Made by a program: the position numbers and the translations under genes. A DNA stretch of 64,000 bases. Source: an uncultured Bacteroidota bacterium (GTDB lineage Bacteria; Bacteroidota; Bacteroidia; Chitinophagales; Chitinophagaceae). Numbering within the stretch: the first letter of the stretch is position 1; each line of letters begins with the position of its first letter. The notes under the pieces are model-generated. The model did no database searches. It saw only the letters and a program-made list of their open reading frames with translations, and was not told where the DNA came from. The stretch lies in assembly GCA_937928385.1 (NCBI GenBank), contig CALEZD010000001.1:1-64000 (forward strand), written 5' to 3'. Positions 54,901-63,056 of the stretch are shown here, piece by piece.

Positions 54901-55252
54901 CTTTAACCACGGCAAATGCCTCAGGCAATATCTTCTCCAGTACTTCTTCAAGCAGTTCGTCGCGCCTTTTTACCAGTTTATCTACATCATCGTATACAGC
55001 TTCCCTGTTATGTAGCTCTGCCTCAGGATTCTGGTCTGCTTCTGCCTTTTTTGCCTCTATTTCCTCGTTAATGCTGCTGAGGTACTCCTGTATTACAGCG
55101 CGGAACTCTTTTGTTTTATTTCTTAGCTGGTCGTTAGTTAGTGTTTGAAGCTCGGCATAGTACTTGTTAATTTCGGCTATTACCGGTTGCAGCTTTTTTA
55201 CATCTTTATCAGATTTACTGCCACCAAATATCTTTGAAAGAAAACCTATCAT
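51935..55252 (-). CDS. secA: Preprotein translocase SecA
   Basis: A 1105-aa ATPase motor for Sec export. The Walker A region is ATGEGKTLVS, Walker B is VDEVDSVLIDDARTP, DEAD-type motifs include TYGTNNEFGFDYLRD, and helicase motif VI is RGRAGRQGDPGSS. The family-wide insertion in the first nucleotide-binding domain is long, as in other Bacteroidota (usually 1,050-1,120 aa). The C-terminus carries the zinc-binding NDPCPCGSGKKYKQCHG, which contacts SecB or the ribosome. It would feed both T9SS cargo and lipoproteins encoded in the window. The start at 55252 (MIGFLSKIFGG) is well placed. Confidence 0.97.
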   Translation of the reverse strand: MIGFLSKIFGGSKSDKDVKKLQPVIAEINKYYAELQTLTNDQLRNKTKEFRAVIQEYLSSINEEIEAKKAEADQNPEAELHNREAVYDDVDKLVKRRDELLEEVLEKILPEAFAVVKETARRFKENEELAATATELDRELAVEKEHITIEGDNVIYKNSWVAAGSKVTWNMLHYDVQLIGGMTLHQGKIAEMATGEGKTLVSTLPAYLNALAGMGVHIVTVNDYLARRDQEWNGPIFEFLGLTTDCIDKHQPNSERRRKAYMADITYGTNNEFGFDYLRDNMVHQPDEMVQRKHHFAMVDEVDSVLIDDARTPLIISGPVPRGDEQQFAQLKPRIEKLLEEQKKIASKSLTEAKRLIAEGKTDKETGGLHLYRAFKGLPKNGALIKFLSEEGNKQILQKTENYYLGEQQRNMPKVDAELFFTIDEKHNSVDLTTKGLNLITGHAEDPNFFVLPDIGSELAEIEKTDASDEEKAKRKDALLQDYAIKADRIHSLQQLLKAYTLFEKDIEYVVIEGKVKIVDEQTGRIMEGRRYSDGLHQAIEAKENVTVEAATQTFATITLQNFFRMYHKLAGMTGTAETEAGEFWEIYKLDVVTIPTNVPISRKDEQDLVYKTKREKYKAVIDEIEALKEKGRPVLVGTTSVEVSELLSRMLTQKKIQHNVLNAKQHAREATIVAEAGLPGAVTIATNMAGRGTDIKLGAGVKEAGGLAIIGTERHESRRVDRQLRGRAGRQGDPGSSQFFVSLEDDLMRLFQSGRIASLMDKMGHKEGEVLQHSMITKSIERAQKKVEENNFGIRKRLLEFDDVMNSQRDVIYKRRKHALFGERLSIDLDNAMYDVCLGLAAQFEDNRDFEAFKIEVMKHLAMEPDHSLADGFEKADMQEVGDKLYREAKAMYNRKTTAIAENIHPTLQKLLQENGERIKDILIPFTDGIRGIQVQTNLQEAVANGARPVFQTLEKIITLALIDEAWKEHLRAMDDLRSSVQMASYEQKDPLLIYKFEGFNLFKQMLLATNTNIVSFLLRAGIPMQEEPPREARQQPQRTDMSQMRANKDEIDEAGQDYAANERDMYDDRQAAKQAPVVAEPKIGRNDPCPCGSGKKYKQCHGR

Positions 55253-55459
55253 TTTGAATTATGTTATTTAAAGTTGGTTGTTGACGGCCTATACCGCTCT
55301 ATTGTTTGGTTTTACCCCTTTTCATATCAAATCCCATGCAATTTTATCTGAACTGACAGGCTGGCATAGAAAGGGGGTCAAAGCTACGCCAATTGGGGCA
55401 TTTCAACAAACCCTGCTGTACGTCAAAAAGCAGGACTAAAAATTTTTTATTGTAATAGC

Positions 55460-55490
55460 TTGCAAGGCACGAAAATTTTTCTGTATTTTG
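55460..55490 (+). promoter_or_regulatory. Near-consensus Bacteroidota promoter
   Basis: TTG at 55460-55462 and TATTTTG at 55484-55490, one T short of TAnnTTTG, with a 21-bp spacer. The expected start is about 55495, some 25 nt before the ATG at 55520. Confidence 0.4.
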
Positions 55491-55519
55491 GGGGAATAAA
55501 TTCAGAAAAAGCAATAATT

Positions 55520-56059
55520 ATGAAAAAAGCCTTCATCCTCGTTACAACTGTTTTGGTGTCAGCATTTATGGCAAACAAGGGTTTTGCACAGGAAGATGAA
55601 TTAGTAAGGGTGTTCCGTTGGTTCAACCCAACAGACCAGAACTATGTAACAGTTGCAGATGGTGAGTTCCAGGAAGGACAATTGTTGAATTGGAACTGGA
55701 AAGATAAAACGCATGTTTTCGTAGCCTACCGCAACCCCGGACCTGACCGTGTAGCTGTATATCGTTGGTACAACCCTCAAACCAAAGACTATGCTTCTAT
55801 AGCAGAAGATGAGTTCAGCGATGACAACATGATAAAAATGGGTTATACTGACAAATCTTTACAGTTTTATGCGCTTACACGTCGCGGCCCGAATACTGTA
55901 GATGTATATCGCTGGTATGTACCTAAAAATCGTGATTGGGTTACTATACCTGAAGAAGGTGATACTGACAACTATTACAAAAAAGGCTACCGTCGCAAAG
56001 CATTCCAATACTATGGTATCCGCAGAAGCACAGATGCAAGCCTTTACAATCAGCTGTAA
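55520..56059 (+). CDS. Secreted protein with three tandem RWxNP repeats
   Basis: A 179-aa protein; the ATG at 55520 begins the signal peptide (MKKAFILVTTVLVSAFMANKGFAQ). The mature part is three repeats of about 46 residues, each opening V-[FY]-R-W-[FY]-[NV]-P and containing D-[YW]-[VA]-[TS]-[VI]: VFRWFNPTDQNYVTV, VYRWYNPQTKDYASI, VYRWYVPKNRDWVTI. Each repeat then has an acidic stretch and a GY-x-x-K-x-x-x-F-x-x-Y end. The pattern resembles DUF5648-like (beta-trefoil-forming) repeats of secreted lectin-like proteins. No T9SS tail. A terminator follows at 56078-56112. Confidence 0.78.
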   Translation: MKKAFILVTTVLVSAFMANKGFAQEDELVRVFRWFNPTDQNYVTVADGEFQEGQLLNWNWKDKTHVFVAYRNPGPDRVAVYRWYNPQTKDYASIAEDEFSDDNMIKMGYTDKSLQFYALTRRGPNTVDVYRWYVPKNRDWVTIPEEGDTDNYYKKGYRRKAFQYYGIRRSTDASLYNQL

Positions 56060-56077
56060 TACAACGTATTATATATA

Positions 56078-56112
56078 AATAAGAATGCCCGCAATATGTG
56101 GGCATTCTTATT
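56078..56112 (+). terminator. Intrinsic terminator after the repeat protein
   Basis: A perfect 13-bp stem AATAAGAATGCCC/GGGCATTCTTATT with a 9-nt loop and a T-rich right end. It also lies just past the convergent gene at 56130, so it may serve both. Confidence 0.88.
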
Positions 56113-56129
56113 TACAGTCAAGCTGTAAC

Positions 56130-56756
56130 CTAACGGTTGAAAATCAGGAAAAACACCTGGTATAATATAAATCCTGCTGTTCCCAGCAATATTGCTACAA
56201 GCTTTGTCGGCTTATATACCAGGTACACGCCGATGCTGAACAATGCGATAAACCATAAAAAATATAACCCGAACAATAGCCAGAGAATATTACGCCATAT
56301 TGTAGGTGTATTTAGCAGCAACTCATAGTGCTGCTGATCAATGATATGGAAAGCACCCAAACAACTGGTAATTAAATCATGTACAGATGTAGACCATGAT
56401 GCAATGCTGATACTGAACGCCAGTAGTATCAGCAAGTCGTCAAAGGTGCCTGTTGTTGTAAAAGCCCGCGTCAACAGGTGTATGAGGGCAGTGGCAGCCA
56501 ACCAGCCAACAAACATGGTTGGAGCAGTAAGGAACACGTTGTATCGGTAATACAACTCCTCAGGTATATTCAGCCATGGCTTATACGGGCGGCCATCACC
56601 GTAAATCAGAAACAGGTACACCAGCGTATAGGCAACCATGTTTATTATCATTGCATATATCGCAAACCTTAGCTTATCCTGGCTGGTAAGAAGCGCTTTA
56701 TAGGTACTGGCCGGCTTGATAAATGCCGGCCAGTAATATTGATTAAATGATGCCAT
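56130..56756 (-). CDS. Hypothetical integral membrane protein
   Basis: A 208-aa protein with five or six hydrophobic helices (for example AIYAMIINMVAYTLVYLFLI and WRNILWLLFGLYFLWFIALF). The overall shape resembles YIP1/DUF1282-like small membrane proteins, including the FDDLLILLAFSISIAS segment, but I do not assign it. It starts MASFNQYYWPAFIKPA, with no signal peptide. Immediately downstream (25 bp) of the EGF-like lipoprotein on the same strand. Confidence 0.7.
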   Translation of the reverse strand: MASFNQYYWPAFIKPASTYKALLTSQDKLRFAIYAMIINMVAYTLVYLFLIYGDGRPYKPWLNIPEELYYRYNVFLTAPTMFVGWLAATALIHLLTRAFTTTGTFDDLLILLAFSISIASWSTSVHDLITSCLGAFHIIDQQHYELLLNTPTIWRNILWLLFGLYFLWFIALFSIGVYLVYKPTKLVAILLGTAGFILYQVFFLIFNR

Positions 56757-56780
56757 AATCCTGGTCTTTGGTAAGTCGGA

Positions 56781-57215
56781 TTACTTCGTGCACCAGTACT
56801 CCATAGATGAACACGCTGCCAGGTTGGGTGTACTGGGGGTACATGCAGAGGTAGTACTGTTGGCTATCGTAAAATGCAGCGTATGCTGCCCGGCTGCAAC
56901 AGTATAATACTCGGACGTAGCACCGGGACCCAGTGTAGTGATAACCGAGCCATCCCATAATACCGAATAAGTTTGGCTGGTACCCGTTTTATTGATAAAC
57001 CGTACCCTGGCAGTCTCATTCGCTTCGCATTTGCGGGTTTCGCAATAAGTGCCTGTATAATCTGCCAGGCAGCTACAGGTACCATTTATACAGGTACCTC
57101 CGTTTTTGCAGGTAATATTCTCACATTCATCCACGGTCTTAGTACATCCTGTGTACAATACCATACCAAATACTACACTTACTGAGAAGGCTGAAATAAA
57201 AATTAAGCGTCGCAT
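56781..57215 (-). CDS. Lipoprotein with an EGF-like domain
   Basis: A 144-aa protein. Type II signal peptide with lipobox YTGC (Cys24). An EGF-like domain follows at about residues 30-60: C-x4-C-x5-C-x4-C-x-C-x8-C in CENITCKNGGTCINGTCSC plus the last disulfide partner, ending LADYTGTYC. The C-terminal ~85 residues are beta-rich (ARVRFINKTGTSQTYSVLW, GQHTLHFTIAN) with two more cysteines near the end. Probably a surface lipoprotein. EGF-like modules are uncommon in bacteria but do occur in Bacteroidota. Confidence 0.8.
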   Translation of the reverse strand: MRRLIFISAFSVSVVFGMVLYTGCTKTVDECENITCKNGGTCINGTCSCLADYTGTYCETRKCEANETARVRFINKTGTSQTYSVLWDGSVITTLGPGATSEYYTVAAGQHTLHFTIANSTTSACTPSTPNLAACSSMEYWCTK

Positions 57216-57352
57216 AAATAATCAGATTTTTAGAATTAATGATTAAAAATATTGCAAGGCTTATGGTTAGCACATGATATATGTCAGTTAAAATTATGCT
57301 TTAAATCACTTATTATATAGCTTAAAAAATATTATTTGATATTACAAACACA

Positions 57353-57379
57353 AAAAAGACGCCATATAGGCGTCTTTTT
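57353..57379 (-). terminator. Intrinsic terminator after gldJ
   Basis: An 11-bp stem AAAAAGACGCC/GGCGTCTTTTT with a 5-nt loop (ATATA), 22 bp beyond the gldJ stop. It has a T-tract on the minus strand. Confidence 0.88.
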
Positions 57380-57401
57380 CTATTAAACAGATTAATCAAA
57401 A

Positions 57402-58931
57402 TTACCTTCTTGGCGGGCGGCCTTTACCACCGAAGTAGTTACCGGCCTTTTCGCTATTGTCACCGTTGGGGCTACCCAGGCGATCCATTACGAGGCGGAA
57501 ACCTACTGTAGAACTAGCCTGGTAAGCCTGCATAAAGCGGCGTGCACCCGGGTTCATGTAGTAAGCGCGATCTGCCCAAGAGCCACCTTTATATATTTTT
57601 GCTTCGTTGCTGATCAGCGTATTCGTGCCGTAGCTGTAGTTGAACATAGAAGCGCTGTCACCATCCTGGTAGTCTCTCAGGTCAGCATTCAGGCCATCGA
57701 ATTTTTCGTAAGAAGCCATTTCTGTGCTGTCCATCAGGCGTGTTTGCAAGTGGCCCAAAGTATCTTTCTCGTCCAGAGAATTATCTTCATCCAGCCTTAC
57801 ATAAGTTTCATATACATTGCCGCGGAAAGGGCGGAAATCGTTCAAATCGCGTGTGTATGGGCGGTAAGTATCTAATACCCACTCACTTACGTTACCAGCC
57901 ATATTGTACAGGCCATAAGCGTTAGGAGCATAAGAGAATACAGGAGCCGGAACATCCGCATTGTCATTCAGTGCACCTGCTATACCCATCGCATCACCTT
58001 TACCACGCTTGAAGTTACCCAGGAATTCACCTTGATAAGAATTGCGCAGGCCATAACGTGTAGTATAAGCATCACCCCAGGGGTATACATTGCGGTCTGT
58101 TATTACCTCTTCACCACGACGACGCTTAGTCTCAGGCTCAGGGTTGTTACCTATATTACCCAGTGCTGCATATTCCCACTCAGCTTCTGTAGGCAGGCGG
58201 TAGTTAGGCAGCAGGTAGCCGTCTGAATACCTCATATTCCTTGAACCGGAACCCTGGGGATCCAGGTCGCGCTTGCGGCCTTTCGTTGGTAAACCTTCGT
58301 ACTGGCCGTTTACATAAGTTTCTGAATCGAAGATGTCTTCGTTCACCTGGTTAGGGTTCCTTTTCAGACGACCGTTTTTAATCAGGATATATTCGTTAAC
58401 ACGATCACTGCGCCATTTGGCGAATGCACGTGCCTGGTGCCAGTTTACACCAACAACAGGATAGTTGTCGTAAGCTGCGTGGCGGAAGTAGTATTGAACA
58501 TAAGGCTCGTTATACGAAAGCGCTGAACGCCATACTGAAGTATCCGGCATTGCTTCAGCTATAACTAACGGATAGTCAGAGCCATAAGTGCGTGACAGCC
58601 AGTAGATATACTCGCGGTAGTGAATGTTTGCCACTTCGGTTTCATCCATATAGAAAGAAGAAACTGAAACTGTGCGGGGAACATTGTTCCTTTCAAGGGT
58701 CAGGTCCTCTTCTGTCATACCCATTGTAAAACGGCCACCTTCTACGAAAGTGAGGCCGGGACCTGTTTGCTGGCCCTGGTAGTTGGCCACGTCAAAACCG
58801 CCCAGGCGGGGATCATTATAATCCCAACCCGTTACACGGGACACCCCGGTTGATTTATTGGAGGAGCAGGCCGAAAACAAGGTCGCTACACCAAAACAAA
58901 GCAAGCTCACGCCGACAAGAGATCTTTTCAT
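57402..58931 (-). CDS. gldJ: Gliding motility/T9SS lipoprotein GldJ
   Basis: A 509-aa protein. Lipoprotein signal with lipobox FSAC (Cys22). The body is a formylglycine-generating-enzyme-like (SUMF1) fold: GGRFTMGMTEEDLT, SSFYMDETEVANIHYREYI, PVVGVNWHQARAFAKWRS, YRLPTEAEWEYAA, GNVSEWVLD and the closing GGSWADRAYYMNPGARRF/STVGFRL. It lacks the FGE catalytic role and is a structural T9SS lipoprotein. Assignment to GldJ rather than GldK rests on its divergent neighbours porU and porV, a known arrangement in Bacteroidota. Followed by a terminator at 57353-57379. Confidence 0.9.
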   Translation of the reverse strand: MKRSLVGVSLLCFGVATLFSACSSNKSTGVSRVTGWDYNDPRLGGFDVANYQGQQTGPGLTFVEGGRFTMGMTEEDLTLERNNVPRTVSVSSFYMDETEVANIHYREYIYWLSRTYGSDYPLVIAEAMPDTSVWRSALSYNEPYVQYYFRHAAYDNYPVVGVNWHQARAFAKWRSDRVNEYILIKNGRLKRNPNQVNEDIFDSETYVNGQYEGLPTKGRKRDLDPQGSGSRNMRYSDGYLLPNYRLPTEAEWEYAALGNIGNNPEPETKRRRGEEVITDRNVYPWGDAYTTRYGLRNSYQGEFLGNFKRGKGDAMGIAGALNDNADVPAPVFSYAPNAYGLYNMAGNVSEWVLDTYRPYTRDLNDFRPFRGNVYETYVRLDEDNSLDEKDTLGHLQTRLMDSTEMASYEKFDGLNADLRDYQDGDSASMFNYSYGTNTLISNEAKIYKGGSWADRAYYMNPGARRFMQAYQASSTVGFRLVMDRLGSPNGDNSEKAGNYFGGKGRPPRR

Positions 58932-59147
58932 AATCTAAAGAAAAAAGTTTGCTACAAATTGTGTTGAATAATCTGTTAAAGTGTTACAATATTAGAGTGT
59001 TCTTTTCAAAATGTCAAGCTTTATACGAATAATGCTAAAAAAATGTTGTTTTTCTTGCTTTTACCAAAAAAATAATAAAGGCAAACAATTTAACGTTATA
59101 CAATGGCAGGATGACCGTATTCTGACAGTCCTGTGCAGAGAAATAAG

Positions 59148-59155
59148 TATATTTG
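59148..59155 (+). promoter_or_regulatory. TATATTTG -7 element upstream of porU
   Basis: A perfect TAnnTTTG match 18 bp before the porU ATG (59174). No TTG or TTTG is seen about 20 bp upstream, so only the -7 half is supported. Confidence 0.35.
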
Positions 59156-59173
59156 AGAACCCTAAATTTTATT

Positions 59174-62100
59174 ATGAAATTATCAAGATACGGTAAATCA
59201 TTCAAAGCAATAATAGTATGCCTGCTGCTACCTGCCGGCAGCGTTGTCGTTACGGCAAAAGAAGCGACTATACAGGTAAGTGATCAGAATATCCGGGCAG
59301 GCTATATTGGCAAGCGTATAGACCTGCAGTATTACTCAAAACCGGTCATTACTATCACAGGTATCACTTATGAACCTGTACAGCAATTACCTGAAAATGC
59401 GTTGCCTTCCACACCTCAAAAATTTGATATAGCACTGGGCCTTGACCGCAAAATACCATTCGCCGTCGTACGTTTCCCTGCATTTTCGCTTGACGACAAC
59501 GGCAAGCTGCAACAAATCAAAAGCCTGACTTTTGAATACGAAGAAGTACAGCCACAAAGCATAGAACTACAGGCCAATCGTAGCGCTGCCAAAGGTACCT
59601 CCGGCACCAACTCTCCCATGGCAAGCGGCACCTGGTATAAAATAGCTGTAACCAGTACCGGGTTGTATAAAATAGACCATAGCTTCCTGGCAACACAACT
59701 GGGTGTCAGCAGTATCAGTACGGCACGTATCAGGTTGTTCGGCCATGGGGGCAATATGCTGCCTGAAAGGAATACCGGTACTGTTAATGGCCTTACAGAA
59801 ACTGCTATATGGGTAAATGATGGCGGCGACGGCAGTTTTGACCCCGGAGACTACTTTGTATTTTACGGCCAGGGGCCTGTCAACTGGAACCCGTCTGCCG
59901 ATAACAAGCTGCTTATCCAGGAAAAGAACTTTTACGAAGACAAGGGCTACTATTTCCTGAATTTTGACGGGGTGGCTGAAAAAAGGATACAAAACCAGGG
60001 CATTCCACCCACGGGCAATGTGTCTGTGTATAACTATTCGGGCACAGCCCTGCACGAGCAGGACCTGGCCAATCCACAGAAATTCGGCAAGTTGTGGTGG
60101 GGCGAAGAATTCAGCAGTGCACCGGGTAAACAAAATTCTCAAAGTTTCACACTTGACCTGGGGAGTGTAACGGACTCTGCAGAGTTTAATATCCATGTAG
60201 TAAATACATCAAGTACGCGTGGCTTATTCAATATATTCCTGAACGGGCAATTGATTGAAAATGCTGATGTAGCCCCTACGAACAATTACGATTATGCGCC
60301 AAAGGCTGCAGGGCACCTGGTAACGGCAAAACTCCCATACAATTCTTCATCTGCAACCATACGTATAGACTATAGCACTGCGGCCAATGACGGCTCGGGC
60401 TGGTTGGATTATATCCGCATCAACTACCGCAGGCCTCTTGCTATTAACGGCAATTCACTGCTTTTTAGCGACCTGCAAAGTGTGGGTACAGGCAATATTG
60501 CCACATACCACCTGGCCAATGCAAACGGAGCCACACAGGTGTGGGATGTAACGGACCCGCAGAACCCTGTATTGATGAACGGCAGCCTGAATGGCAATAC
60601 TTATACTTTCACCCAATATGCTGATCAACTGCATAACTATGCAGCTATGAATAACAGCAACATGGATGCACCCGAATACCTGGGCACTGTACCCAATCAA
60701 AATCTATATGGTTCCGGACAGGTTGATTATATCATAGTTACATATCCTGATTTTAAACCTGCTGCGGAAAAACTGGCACAGTTTCACAGGCAACGTAGCG
60801 GCATTAAAGTAATGGTCGCTACCACCACACAGGTGTACAACGAGTTTTCTTCCGGCGGCCAGGATATATCTGCCATACGCAACCTGGCACGTATGTTTTA
60901 TGAGCGTGCAGGCATGGATGAAGCTAAAATGCCCAAGTACCTGTTGCTGATGGGCGATGCATCGTACGACTATAAAAACAGGATATCCGGCAACACCAAT
61001 TACGCTCCAACCTTCGAAGCAAGGGAATCTTTCGAGTTCCTGGCAACATACAGCAACGACGACTTCTTTGGTTTCCTGGATGAGGGAGAAGATATAGAGC
61101 GTTATGACATCATCAACGCGCTGGATATAGGAGTAGGCCGCATCCCTGCCAAAAGCCAGCAGGAAGCAGATAATGTGGTAAACAAAATTATACACTACAA
61201 GAGCCCGGCAACATTGGGCGCATGGCGCTTGTCTACCATGTATGTGGCAGATGATAAGGATAACGCAGGAGACCACCTGGGCGATGCTGAAGTGATGAAC
61301 AATATTGTAACACAAAACAGCACTATCCACAACCCTTCAAAAGTATACCTGAACGCTATACCACTGGTATCAACCCCGGGTGGACAACGTGCGCCCGAGG
61401 CTAACAAATCTATTAACGATGGGATATTCAAGGGCTTGTTTTTATTGAACTACAGCGGGCATGGCAACACTACCGTGCTGGCTCATGAGCGTATTGTTAC
61501 CAAAGACGATTACAACAAATGGCGCAATATTGACAAGCTGCCGTTTATGGTAACCGCTACCTGCGACTTCGGCCAGTTTGACCAACCATCATTCGTATCA
61601 TCTGGCGAAGAACTGATGCTGAAATGGAACGGTGGTGTTATTGCCACACTTACCACCACGCACCTGGTATATGCTTACGCTAATGAAATGCTGAATCGCG
61701 AATTTCTGTCTGCCCAGTTCCAGCATATCAATGGTAAATGGAACACATTTGGCGATGCCATGCGCATAGGCAAAAACAGCGCCTACTCTGCCGGGCTGGA
61801 AGCCGGCGTTATTGAAAATTTCAGGAAATTTGCACTGCTGGGCGACCCCGCCCTTGAGCCTAACTTCCCTGAATTCTTTGTACATACCGAAGCGGTAAAA
61901 GACGGCGGAACAGGCCAGCCTACAAACACCATCAGCGCCCTGGGCGAATACAATATTGACGGGAAAGTAACTGATGTAAACGGCAATGTGCTGGACTATT
62001 TCAACGGCACACTGGCTGTTACTATCTTCGACAAACCACGTACTGTAAAAACCATCAACGGGCAGGAAAGGACTTTTAAGGTACAGAACAATACCATCTA

Positions 62101-62941
62101 TAAGGGTAAAGCTACTGTCAACAATGGCCATTTTTCTTTCTCATTTATAGCACCTAAAGATTTGAATTATGAATTGGGCAACGGCGCTATCAGCTATTAC
62201 GCTGATAACGGGCAGACAGATGCTGCTGGCAGGGATACCGCACTTACCATAGGTGGTTTTTCCGACAATCCTAATTTGGAAAACAATCCCCCTGTTATTA
62301 CTGCTTTCATCAAAGACAGCCTCTTCAAAAACGGCGGGCTTACCGGCACCAACACTGCTATATTCGCTATCCTGGAAGATGAAACAGGTATCAATGTGTC
62401 CGGCAACTCCGTAGGGCACGACCTGGTGGCTATACTCGACGGCGATGTATCCAAGCCATACATCATGAATGACTATTATGAAACAGCACCTAATACTTAC
62501 AAAAGAGGTTATGTTTACTTTCCCGTAGAGGGAATACCCGATGGCAGGCACAGGTTTACCATCAAAGCATGGGATGTGAATAATAATTCAGGCGAAGGGC
62601 ATGTGGACTTTGTAGTGGCAGACGGACAGGTGGTAGAAGTGCAGAACCTTATGAACTACCCCAACCCCTTCAGGGATTTAACACATTTTGTTTTTGAACA
62701 TAATCACCCTGATGAGAGCCTTAAAGCTGAAATCAACATCTACAATACAGCAGGGGTGTTCGTACGCAAGCTGACACAGGATTTCATCAGCACCGGCAGC
62801 CGCAGCAACGAGATAACATGGGATGCTACGGATAACAACGGAGCTAAACTGCCTGCGGGGGTATATATTTACCGGATGATGATATCAACAGAAAACGGGA
62901 TTAAGACTACTGCATACCAAAAACTGGTGTTAGTGCGTTAA
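59174..62941 (+). CDS. porU: Type IX secretion system sortase PorU
   Basis: A 1255-aa C25-family (gingipain-like) protease that removes the sorting domain from T9SS cargo at the outer membrane and attaches cargo to the surface. The ATG at 59174 (MKLSRYGKSFKAII) starts the signal peptide; the ORF from 59153 adds 7 residues. After an N-terminal beta region, the C25 domain covers about 500-830, with GQVDYIIVTYPDF and MGDASYDYKN. The catalytic dyad lies in NYSGHGNTTVLAHERI (His about 763) and TATCDFGQFD (Cys about 797). The C-terminus has a FlgD-like/T9SS end (MNYPNPFRDLTHFVF, LPAGVYIYRMMI). Divergent from gldJ; porV follows 115 bp later. Confidence 0.93.
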   Translation: MKLSRYGKSFKAIIVCLLLPAGSVVVTAKEATIQVSDQNIRAGYIGKRIDLQYYSKPVITITGITYEPVQQLPENALPSTPQKFDIALGLDRKIPFAVVRFPAFSLDDNGKLQQIKSLTFEYEEVQPQSIELQANRSAAKGTSGTNSPMASGTWYKIAVTSTGLYKIDHSFLATQLGVSSISTARIRLFGHGGNMLPERNTGTVNGLTETAIWVNDGGDGSFDPGDYFVFYGQGPVNWNPSADNKLLIQEKNFYEDKGYYFLNFDGVAEKRIQNQGIPPTGNVSVYNYSGTALHEQDLANPQKFGKLWWGEEFSSAPGKQNSQSFTLDLGSVTDSAEFNIHVVNTSSTRGLFNIFLNGQLIENADVAPTNNYDYAPKAAGHLVTAKLPYNSSSATIRIDYSTAANDGSGWLDYIRINYRRPLAINGNSLLFSDLQSVGTGNIATYHLANANGATQVWDVTDPQNPVLMNGSLNGNTYTFTQYADQLHNYAAMNNSNMDAPEYLGTVPNQNLYGSGQVDYIIVTYPDFKPAAEKLAQFHRQRSGIKVMVATTTQVYNEFSSGGQDISAIRNLARMFYERAGMDEAKMPKYLLLMGDASYDYKNRISGNTNYAPTFEARESFEFLATYSNDDFFGFLDEGEDIERYDIINALDIGVGRIPAKSQQEADNVVNKIIHYKSPATLGAWRLSTMYVADDKDNAGDHLGDAEVMNNIVTQNSTIHNPSKVYLNAIPLVSTPGGQRAPEANKSINDGIFKGLFLLNYSGHGNTTVLAHERIVTKDDYNKWRNIDKLPFMVTATCDFGQFDQPSFVSSGEELMLKWNGGVIATLTTTHLVYAYANEMLNREFLSAQFQHINGKWNTFGDAMRIGKNSAYSAGLEAGVIENFRKFALLGDPALEPNFPEFFVHTEAVKDGGTGQPTNTISALGEYNIDGKVTDVNGNVLDYFNGTLAVTIFDKPRTVKTINGQERTFKVQNNTIYKGKATVNNGHFSFSFIAPKDLNYELGNGAISYYADNGQTDAAGRDTALTIGGFSDNPNLENNPPVITAFIKDSLFKNGGLTGTNTAIFAILEDETGINVSGNSVGHDLVAILDGDVSKPYIMNDYYETAPNTYKRGYVYFPVEGIPDGRHRFTIKAWDVNNNSGEGHVDFVVADGQVVEVQNLMNYPNPFRDLTHFVFEHNHPDESLKAEINIYNTAGVFVRKLTQDFISTGSRSNEITWDATDNNGAKLPAGVYIYRMMISTENGIKTTAYQKLVLVR

Positions 62942-63000
62942 TATATTGCCCGCAATGCTTAAATTGCAACTCTTAACCTTGCTCCGTGGCACGAATATTG

Positions 63001-63029
63001 TTTGCCTTGAGCTAAAACAGATACCTTTG
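63001..63029 (+). promoter_or_regulatory. Bacteroidota-type promoter for porV (TTTG-N17-TACCTTTG)
   Basis: TTTG at 63001-63004 and TACCTTTG at 63022-63029 match both consensus halves with a 17-bp spacer. It lies 28 bp before the porV ATG and after porU ends, so porV can be transcribed on its own. Confidence 0.55.
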
Positions 63030-63056
63030 CAAAACTTGAAAGTAAATTATAACAGA

